Part shown: one piece after another, positions 58,947-64,000 of the stretch
Numbering within the stretch: position 1 is the first letter of the stretch
Layout: each line of letters begins with the position of its first letter
NCBI RefSeq assembly: GCF_007859075.1
Contig: NZ_VOAK01000011.1
Span: 1,302,001-1,366,000, forward strand
Reading direction: 5' to 3'
DNA length: 64,000 nucleotides
DNA from: Gemmobacter aquaticus
GTDB taxonomy: Bacteria > Pseudomonadota > Alphaproteobacteria > Rhodobacterales > Rhodobacteraceae
Notes under the pieces: model-generated
Database searches by the model: none
Seen by the model: only the letters and a program-made list of their open reading frames with translations
Told to the model about the DNA's origin: nothing
Position numbers and translations under genes: made by a program

Positions 58947-59023
58947 TGTAAAAATCTTTCACATCACCTCTTGCGTCGATCGTAGCGCCCTCCCATCTTC
59001 GATCATGTGAAGGACATTCACAT
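58947..59023. promoter_or_regulatory. Paired TTCACAT inverted repeats before the DUF2852 gene
   Basis: ATGTGAA-GGACA-TTCACAT (59005-59023) is a perfect 7-bp inverted repeat. A looser copy, TGTAAAAATCTTTCACA, lies at 58947-58963, 58 bases upstream. They resemble CRP/FNR-class half sites (TGTGA/TCACA) but with one extra base in the centre. The nearer copy is 24 bases before the ATG, where it could block transcription or fold in the mRNA leader. Confidence 0.5.
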
Positions 59024-59047
59024 TGAACTCGAACCGGGAGACCGCCG

Positions 59048-59491
59048 ATGCATACCGCACAACCCGCCGCCATCATGGGCGGCCGCCCCAATCCGCTGAG
59101 ACGCGCCGAAGCCTGGCTTGACCAGCGCGGCCGCCCGGCCTGGATCATTACCATGGTGCTGGGCTTTGTCCTGTTCTGGCCGCTTGGTCTGGCCACGCTT
59201 GGCTACATGATCTTCGCCGGAAAGTTCAAACGCCACACCTTTGGTCAGGAGGACCACAGCATGTTCTGCCGTCATCGTCGTTCGCACCATCACGCCGCCT
59301 GGCGCAGCTCGGGCAATACCGCGTTTGACGCCTACAAGTCGGAAACACTGAAGCGCCTTGAAGACGAACAGGAAGCCTTTGAATCCTTCCTGCAGCGCCT
59401 GCGCGAAGCCAAGGACAAGCAGGAATTCGACCGCTTCATGGACGAGCGCGCCACCAAGGCCGCCGCCCCCGTGACCGAACCTGCCGCCTGA
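59048..59491 (+). CDS. DUF2852 membrane protein
   Basis: The protein has 147 residues with CGGGAG upstream. The N-terminal part has one membrane helix (AWIITMVLGFVLFWPLGLAT, LGYMIFAGK), then a His/Arg-rich stretch (MFCRHRRSHHHAAWRSSGN) and the family's hallmark GNTAFDAYKSETLKRLEDEQ, AFESFLQRLREAKDKQEFDRFMDER. DUF2852 is common in Rhodobacterales and Rhizobiales and of unknown function. The His-rich part could bind metal. Its expression is probably regulated through the TTCACAT repeats. Confidence 0.9.
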   Translation: MHTAQPAAIMGGRPNPLRRAEAWLDQRGRPAWIITMVLGFVLFWPLGLATLGYMIFAGKFKRHTFGQEDHSMFCRHRRSHHHAAWRSSGNTAFDAYKSETLKRLEDEQEAFESFLQRLREAKDKQEFDRFMDERATKAAAPVTEPAA

Positions 59492-59498
59492 TCTTTCA

Positions 59499-59525
59499 GG
59501 GCGGGGGGCATTGCATCCCCCGCCC
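59499..59525 (+). terminator. GC-rich hairpin behind the DUF2852 gene
   Basis: GGGCGGGGG (59499-59507) and CCCCCGCCC (59517-59525) form a perfect 9-bp stem with a 9-base loop, 8 bases after the stop. No T-run follows. Confidence 0.6.
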
Positions 59526-59565
59526 GTCGCCCCATCTATAGCCAGTTATGCGCAAAGAGACCGCC

Positions 59566-60012
59566 ATGTATGCCCTGCCCACGGACCAACGCCTGCCCGA
59601 TCCGGTGACACACGCCGAATTCTACCAGGGTGTCACGCTGAAACGTGGCTTCGCCTGGATCATCGACACCATCCTGATCGCGCTCATCACGGCGGTGATC
59701 GTTGTTCTGACGGTAGGTGTCGGGCTGTTCATCCTGCCACTTGTATTCCTGACCGTCAGCTTCCTCTATCGCGTCTTCACGCTCGCGGGCAGCTCGGCCA
59801 CCCCCGGAATGCGGATGATGAACATCCAGTTCCTGACGCGCGAGGGTGAGAATTTCGATCTGGCCCATGCCTTCCTGCACACGCTGGGTTACACGCTGTC
59901 GATCGGCACACTGCTGGTACAGATCCTGTCGGTGTTCCTGATGTTCGGCTCGGCCCGCGGACAGGGCCTGACCGACCATGTTCTGGGCACGGTTGCCATC
60001 AATCGGGTCTGA
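59566..60012 (+). CDS. RDD-family membrane protein
   Basis: The protein has 148 residues from the ATG at 59566, chosen because AAAGAGA lies upstream; the ATG at 59548 would add six residues. The RDD signature is at the start of the domain ([20 protein letters not shown], with the R-x-x-D pattern), followed by helices [20 protein letters not shown] and [20 protein letters not shown] and the element [15 protein letters not shown]. It ends [15 protein letters not shown]. The RDD family function is largely unknown; some members are cation antiporters. Confidence 0.9.
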   Translation: MYALPTDQRLPDPVTHAEFYQGVTLKRGFAWIIDTILIALITAVIVVLTVGVGLFILPLVFLTVSFLYRVFTLAGSSATPGMRMMNIQFLTREGENFDLAHAFLHTLGYTLSIGTLLVQILSVFLMFGSARGQGLTDHVLGTVAINRV

Positions 60013-60122
60013 TCTCCGGTCAAGCTCCAGCAGGCTCGCAGAAATTTGTTGCAGGGCGCTTGGCGACAGGCGTCCTGCTTGCTAACGTTGCCTCCGTTCA
60101 CCCATGGCACGGGCTGGCATCC

Positions 60123-60959
60123 ATGCGTCATACGCTTCCTATAGCGCCTCAGTTCTACGTGACAGCTCCGCAACCCTGCCCCTATCTGGATGGCCGGATG
60201 GAGCGGAAGTTGTTCACCGCGCTTCAAGGGGAACACGCACAGCGCCTGAATGATGCGCTGTCGAAACAGGGCTTCCGGCGCAGCCAGAACGTGCTCTATC
60301 GACCATCCTGCGCGGAATGTTCGGCCTGCCTTTCGGCGCGCATCCGGGTCGCTGATTTCCAGCCCAACCGCACGCAGCGCAAGATCCTGCGCCGCAATGC
60401 CGACCTGCGCCGGAACGCGACCAGCCCATGGGCTACCGAAGACCAGTATGCCCTGTTCCGTCGCTATCTGGACGAACGCCACGCCGACGGCGGGATGGCC
60501 GACATGGACATCTTCGAATTCGCCGCGATGATCGAGGAAACGCCGATCCGCAGTCGGGTAATCGAATACTCCCGTCCTGCCCGCGATGGCGGACGCAGGT
60601 CCGAGCTTGCCGCTGTCAGCCTGACCGATGTCTTCGATGACGGGCTGAGCATGGTCTACAGCTTTTACGAGCCCGACCTGCAGAACGACAGCCTTGGCAC
60701 CTATCTGATCCTTGACCATGTCGAGATCGCGCGCGAGGCGGGGCTGCCTTACGTCTACCTTGGCTACTGGGTGCCGGGCAGCCGCAAGATGGGGTACAAG
60801 GCCCGCTTCGGCGCGCTGGAGATTTACAAGGGCGGAGCCTGGCAGGACATCGGCGCGCCCGACGATCATACGGCAGAACTGCACCCGCTTTCGGTCGATC
60901 CGATTGCCGAGCAGGTCGCCCGGATCGCCCTGCCCGAGGCACGCGGCACCGCCGACTGA
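60123..60959 (+). CDS. bpt: Aspartate/glutamate leucyltransferase (Bpt, N-end rule)
   Basis: The protein has 278 residues from the ATG at 60123; the frame opens earlier at 60060 without support. Family marks are [40 protein letters not shown] with the clustered Cys, SRVIEYSRP, and the acyltransferase core [40 protein letters not shown]. Bpt-type enzymes attach Leu to N-terminal Asp or Glu and send proteins to ClpAP. Length and motifs match alphaproteobacterial Bpt. Confidence 0.93.
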   Translation: MRHTLPIAPQFYVTAPQPCPYLDGRMERKLFTALQGEHAQRLNDALSKQGFRRSQNVLYRPSCAECSACLSARIRVADFQPNRTQRKILRRNADLRRNATSPWATEDQYALFRRYLDERHADGGMADMDIFEFAAMIEETPIRSRVIEYSRPARDGGRRSELAAVSLTDVFDDGLSMVYSFYEPDLQNDSLGTYLILDHVEIAREAGLPYVYLGYWVPGSRKMGYKARFGALEIYKGGAWQDIGAPDDHTAELHPLSVDPIAEQVARIALPEARGTAD

Positions 60960-61177
60960 TCGGCAACGCGTCGCAACCGGACAGCGACTTTCCACACAGA
61001 CAGACGCCGCACTGCGGCAAGCGATGACGTTGAGTCAGGCCGACTCGGCCGCCGAATCTTGCCATTGGAAACCTGATTCACCGCCAACATTTGCATTTAT
61101 TCCCAGAACAAGCCCAACAGACGCAATAATAGTTCAATATTTCTCACCCCTGCGACACTTTTGGCGCCGATTTGCCA

Positions 61178-61206
61178 TTGACGGCCCCGGACAGCCCCCA
61201 TAAGGT
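61178..61206 (+). promoter_or_regulatory. Promoter of the ilvBN leader
   Basis: TTGACG (61178-61183), a 17-base spacer, and TAAGGT (61201-61206) lie 32 bases before the leader-peptide ATG, so a transcript would start near 61213 and include the attenuator. Confidence 0.7.
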
Positions 61207-61238
61207 CCGGCTCTATCGAAACTCATGGGGTAGGCGGA

Positions 61239-61286
61239 ATGTCGTCGCTTCTTGTCATCGTAGGGATCACGCGCATGGGCCGGTGA
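61239..61286 (+). CDS. ilv leader peptide (MSSLLVIVGITRMGR)
   Basis: This is a 15-residue peptide, with GGTAGGCGG upstream of its ATG. Six of seven consecutive codons (61248-61268) are for Leu, Leu, Val, Ile, Val and, after a Gly, Ile: exactly the three amino acids made by the pathway downstream. The TGA lies at the foot of the antiterminator hairpin. Stalling of the ribosome in this run, when charged branched-chain tRNAs are short, is the expected sensing step. Confidence 0.88.
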   Translation: MSSLLVIVGITRMGR

Positions 61287-61339
61287 CGGTTGACCATCCG
61301 GTTCCCCATGCGCCCCCGAGGAAACTCCGGGGGCTTTTT
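61271..61339 (+). promoter_or_regulatory. ilvBN attenuator: antiterminator and terminator hairpins
   Basis: Antiterminator: GCGCATGGG (61271-61279) pairs perfectly with CCCATGCGC (61305-61313), with inner CCGG/CCGG pairs. Terminator: GCCCCCG-AG (61312-61320), loop GAAA, CT-C-CGGGGGC (to 61334), then TTTTT. The two share bases 61312-61313 and cannot both be complete. A ribosome stalled in the Leu/Val/Ile codons leaves the first hairpin free and transcription continues; one reaching the stop at 61286 covers its 5' arm and the terminator forms. Confidence 0.88.
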
Positions 61340-61387
61340 CATAGGCCCAAGCCAGCCGCGGCAACTTGCGGCACAGAGGAAGAGAAC

Positions 61388-63154
61388 ATGACCAAGGCGA
61401 ATGCGGGCACCATGTCCGGTGCGAAGATGATCGTGAAGGCGCTGAAGGATCAGGGGGTGGAGGTCGTCTTCGGCTACCCCGGCGGCGCCGTGCTTCCGAT
61501 CTATGATGAACTCTTCCTGCAAAACGACATTCGCCACATCCTTGTCCGCCACGAGCAAGGTGCGATCCACATGGCCGAAGGCTATGCCCGCTCGACCGGC
61601 AAGCCGGGCGTGGCGCTGGTGACCTCTGGCCCGGGTGCGACCAACGCGGTGACCGGCCTGACCGATGCGCTGCTCGACTCCATCCCGTTGGTGGTGCTCT
61701 CGGGTCAGGTGCCCACGTTCATGATCGGCACCGACGGCTTTCAGGAAGCCGATACCGTGGGGATCACCCGTCCCTGCACCAAGATGAACTGGCTGGTGAA
61801 AGAGACCGAGCGCCTGGCCGAGACCATCCACACTGCCTTCCATGTGGCGACGACGGGCCGTCCGGGGCCGGTGCTTGTCGACATTCCCAAGGATGTGCAG
61901 TTCGCCACCGGCGAATACACCGCCCCCGAACGGGTCAAGACCTCGCATTATCAGCCCAAGGTGAAAGGCGATATCGACCAGATCACCCGCCTGGTGGAGC
62001 TTCTGGAGAAGGCCGAGCGGCCGGTTTTCTATACCGGCGGCGGCGTGATCAACTCGGGCCCCGCAGCAAGCCAGCTTCTGCGCGAACTGGTGGATGCCAC
62101 GGGCTTTCCGGTCACCTCGACCCTGATGGGTCTGGGCGCCTATCCGGCGTCGGGGCGGAACTGGCTGGGCATGCTGGGCATGCACGGCCTTTATGAGGCG
62201 AACCTCGCCATGCATGGGTGCGATCTGATGATCAACATCGGTGCGCGCTTTGATGACCGCATCACCGGCCGGGTCAAGGACTTCAGCCCCGACTCTGTGA
62301 AGGCACATATCGATATCGACCCCTCCTCGATCAACAAGGTGATCCGCGTTGATGTGCCGATCCTGGGCGATGTGGGTCATGTGCTGGAAGACCTGCTGCG
62401 CATCTGGAAATCGCGCGGCCGCAAGGTGAACAAGGAAGGCCTTGCTAAGTGGTGGTCGCAGATCAAGGAGTGGCAGGCCGTCAACTGCCTCGACTTCAAG
62501 AACAGCGAAAAGACCATCAAGCCGCAGTATGCGCTCCAACGTCTGGAGGCGCTGACAAAAGGCATGGATCGCTACATCACCACCGAGGTTGGCCAGCACC
62601 AGATGTGGGCCGCGCAGTATCTGGGCTTTGAGGCTCCGAACCGCTGGATGACAAGCGGCGGCCTTGGCACGATGGGCTACGGCCTGCCCGCCTCGATCGG
62701 CGTGCAGATCGCCCACCCTGAGGCGCTGGTCATCAACGTGGCGGGCGAGGCAAGCTGGCTGATGAACATGCAGGAAATGGGCACCGCGATGCAGTTCCGC
62801 GCACCGGTGAAGCAGTTCATCCTGAACAACGAACGTCTGGGCATGGTGCGCCAGTGGCAAGAGCTGCTGCATGGCGAGCGCTACTCGCACAGCTGGTCGG
62901 AAAGCCTGCCGGATTTCGTGAAACTGGCCGAGGCCTTTGGCTGCAAGGGCATCAAGTGCAGCGACCCCAAAGACCTCGATGACGCGATCATGGAGATGAT
63001 CCGCTATGACGGCCCGGTGATCTTCGATTGCCTCGTCGAGAAGCACGAAAACTGCTTCCCGATGATCCCCTCGGGCAAGCCCCATAACGAGATGCTTCTG
63101 GGCGAGGCCGAGACGCAGGGCGTGATCAAGGCCGGCGGAGCGGTGCTGGTGTGA
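61388..63154 (+). CDS. ilvB: Acetolactate synthase large subunit
   Basis: The protein has 588 residues from the ATG at 61388, with GAGGAAGAG upstream. It starts MSGAKMIVKALKDQGVEVVF-GYPGGAVLPIYDELF, with the ThDP Glu in RHEQGAIHMAEGYAR. FAD-domain and central parts (YTGGGVINSG, LMGLGAYPASGRNWLGMLGM) follow. The C-terminal ThDP motif reads NVAGEASWLMNMQEMGTA, where the usual Gly-Asp-Gly is Gly-Glu-Ala. It makes acetolactate or acetohydroxybutyrate for Val, Leu and Ile. It is controlled by the attenuator upstream; ilvN follows after 65 bases. Confidence 0.95.
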   Translation: MTKANAGTMSGAKMIVKALKDQGVEVVFGYPGGAVLPIYDELFLQNDIRHILVRHEQGAIHMAEGYARSTGKPGVALVTSGPGATNAVTGLTDALLDSIPLVVLSGQVPTFMIGTDGFQEADTVGITRPCTKMNWLVKETERLAETIHTAFHVATTGRPGPVLVDIPKDVQFATGEYTAPERVKTSHYQPKVKGDIDQITRLVELLEKAERPVFYTGGGVINSGPAASQLLRELVDATGFPVTSTLMGLGAYPASGRNWLGMLGMHGLYEANLAMHGCDLMINIGARFDDRITGRVKDFSPDSVKAHIDIDPSSINKVIRVDVPILGDVGHVLEDLLRIWKSRGRKVNKEGLAKWWSQIKEWQAVNCLDFKNSEKTIKPQYALQRLEALTKGMDRYITTEVGQHQMWAAQYLGFEAPNRWMTSGGLGTMGYGLPASIGVQIAHPEALVINVAGEASWLMNMQEMGTAMQFRAPVKQFILNNERLGMVRQWQELLHGERYSHSWSESLPDFVKLAEAFGCKGIKCSDPKDLDDAIMEMIRYDGPVIFDCLVEKHENCFPMIPSGKPHNEMLLGEAETQGVIKAGGAVLV

Positions 63155-63219
63155 CCCGACATGTGGGGGCCATGCCCCCACACCCCCAAGGTATTTTTGC
63201 CAGAATGAAAGGGAGCCCC

Positions 63220-63780
63220 ATGACGGCGCTCAACATCAAACGCGGCTCGACGAGCCATTCTGCCTATGATCTGCGCGACCCCTTCACCGAGGTGATCGAG
63301 AGCCATACGCTGGCTGTGACGGTCGTCAACGAAAGCGGTGTGCTGGCACGCGTGATCGGGCTTTTCTCGGGCCGGGGCTACAACATCGACAGCCTGACCG
63401 TGGCCGAGGTGGACCATGAAGGCCACCGCAGCCGCATCACCATCGTGACACGCGGCACGCCGCACGTGATCGAGCAGATCAAGGCGCAGCTTGGCCGTCT
63501 GGTTCCGGTTTTCGAGGTGCACGACCTGACCGTCGAAGGACCGAGCGTTCAGCGTGAACTGGCGCTGATCAAGGTGGCGGGCAAGGGCGATCACAGGATC
63601 GAGGCGCTGCGGCTGGCCGAGATCTTCCGCGCCAATGTGGTCGATTCCACGTTGGAGAGCTTTGTGTTCGAGATGACCGGCACGCCCGAAAAGATCGACG
63701 CCTTTGCCGATCTGATGCGCCCGCTGGGTCTGTGCGAGATCGCACGCACCGGCGTCGCCGCATTGTCGCGCGGGGTCTAA
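63220..63780 (+). CDS. ilvN: Acetolactate synthase small (regulatory) subunit
   Basis: The protein has 186 residues from the ATG at 63220 with GGGAG upstream; the frame opens at 63151 without merit. The N-terminal ACT domain is SHTLAVTVVNESGVLARVIG, LFSGRGYNIDSLTVAEVDHE, where valine binds for feedback inhibition. The second domain has VQRELALIKVAGKG and ANVVDSTLESFVFEMTGTPE. It stabilises and regulates the large subunit. The stop codon is repeated in a short tandem duplication just downstream. Confidence 0.95.
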   Translation: MTALNIKRGSTSHSAYDLRDPFTEVIESHTLAVTVVNESGVLARVIGLFSGRGYNIDSLTVAEVDHEGHRSRITIVTRGTPHVIEQIKAQLGRLVPVFEVHDLTVEGPSVQRELALIKVAGKGDHRIEALRLAEIFRANVVDSTLESFVFEMTGTPEKIDAFADLMRPLGLCEIARTGVAALSRGV

Positions 63781-63809
63781 GGCGCGGGGTCTAAAGACGC
63801 GGGGTCTAA
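63770..63809 (+). repeat. Triple GCGGGGTCTAA repeat at the ilvN stop
   Basis: GCGGGGTCTAA occurs at 63770-63780 (containing the ilvN stop), 63784-63794 and 63799-63809, with periods of 14 and 15 bases. This looks like a local tandem duplication of the gene's last codons. Confidence 0.8.
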
Positions 63810-63815
63810 AGACGC

Positions 63816-63839
63816 GCGGGGCCCGGTGACGGGCCCCGC
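63816..63839. terminator. Terminator between ilvN and the convergent hydratase gene
   Basis: GCGGGGCCCG and CGGGCCCCGC form a perfect 10-bp stem with a GTGA tetraloop, followed by TTTCGC on the plus strand. It can serve both converging genes. Confidence 0.75.
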
Positions 63840-63847
63840 TTTCGCGA

Positions 63848-64000
63848 TCAGGCGCCGGTAAAGCGCGGCGCGCGTTTCTGCAGGAAGGCCGCCACACCCT
63901 CGCGGAAGTCAGCAGTGCGACCAGCCTCGCCCTGAAGGCGCGCCTCAAGCGCGAGTTGCGTCGGCAGATCGTTCGAGGGCGCGGCGCGCAGCGCCTGCTT
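63848..64000 (-). CDS. Enoyl-CoA hydratase/isomerase family, C-terminal part (5' end outside window)
   Basis: Fifty residues are visible up to a TGA at 63848-63850. The end LALEARLQGEAGRTADFREG, then VAAFLQKRAPRFTGA, is the standard C-terminus of crotonase-family enoyl-CoA hydratases (DFxEGVxAFLEKRxPxFTG). The catalytic part lies beyond the window edge, so the substrate class cannot be told. Confidence 0.85.
   Translation of the reverse strand, partial: KQALRAAPSNDLPTQLALEARLQGEAGRTADFREGVAAFLQKRAPRFTGA

Noticed and set aside
61223-63181. 652-codon minus-strand frame opposite ilvB
   Set aside because: His/Arg/Leu-rich antisense shadow of acetolactate synthase, caused by high third-position GC.

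Overview
The window is high-GC alphaproteobacterial DNA, most likely a chromosome segment of a Rhodobacteraceae (Rhodobacter/Roseobacter-type) bacterium. The evidence is an Entner-Doudoroff edd-eda pair, a one-cysteine DksA, an ilvBN pair behind a translational attenuator, a Bpt-type N-end-rule transferase, a DUF2852 protein, and an acetolactate synthase with the GEASW variant of the thiamine-diphosphate motif. No prophage, insertion sequence, CRISPR array or replication origin was recognised. Two tRNA genes are present: Asn(GTT) and Leu(CAA).

Layout. 1-2.66 kb: end of a CAP-domain protein, an EnvZ-like sensor kinase, an MBL-fold hydrolase and tRNA-Asn. 2.66-5.1 kb: a gene-poor stretch behind the tRNA with a small membrane protein, a TetR regulator and a decayed FAD-monooxygenase fragment. 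5.1-13.9 kb: an accessory catabolic island with a two-subunit molybdopterin enzyme resembling pyrogallol-phloroglucinol transhydroxylase/resorcinol hydroxylase, a GntR regulator, an extradiol (VOC) dioxygenase, an FAH-type hydrolase, a beta-keto acid cleavage enzyme and a FadL-like outer-membrane channel. 14.3-32.7 kb: a block of ion, stress and envelope genes (SulP, PPK2, porin, Ca2+/H+ exchanger, DUF3300, DUF2950, a TPR protein, a large PLP amino-acid decarboxylase, two AspT-like antiporters, a K+ channel). A 12-base motif, CNGTAACYWACA, recurs in its intergenic regions. 33-64 kb: mostly core genes, including a MoxR/VWA/DedA/M48/glnE run, edd-eda, a TetR-SMR efflux unit with three palindromic operators, and ilvBN.

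How the genes may work together. The 5-14 kb island reads as an aromatic-polyol pathway: uptake (FadL-like), ring hydroxyl transfer or hydroxylation (Mo enzyme), extradiol ring cleavage, hydrolysis, then beta-keto acid cleavage with acetyl-CoA. It joins an enzyme class known from anaerobes with an oxygen-dependent ring-cleavage enzyme. In the 14-32 kb block, decarboxylase plus AspT-type exchangers suggests a proton-consuming decarboxylation/antiport cycle beside polyphosphate and ion-homeostasis genes.

A third item of interest is a minus-strand group at 39.1-41.4 kb: an 84-residue peptide with four MPCSN repeats, an unknown 365-residue protein and an EamA-type transporter. It could be a repetitive peptide (perhaps RiPP-like) with its partner and exporter; this is inference from sequence pattern and gene order only.
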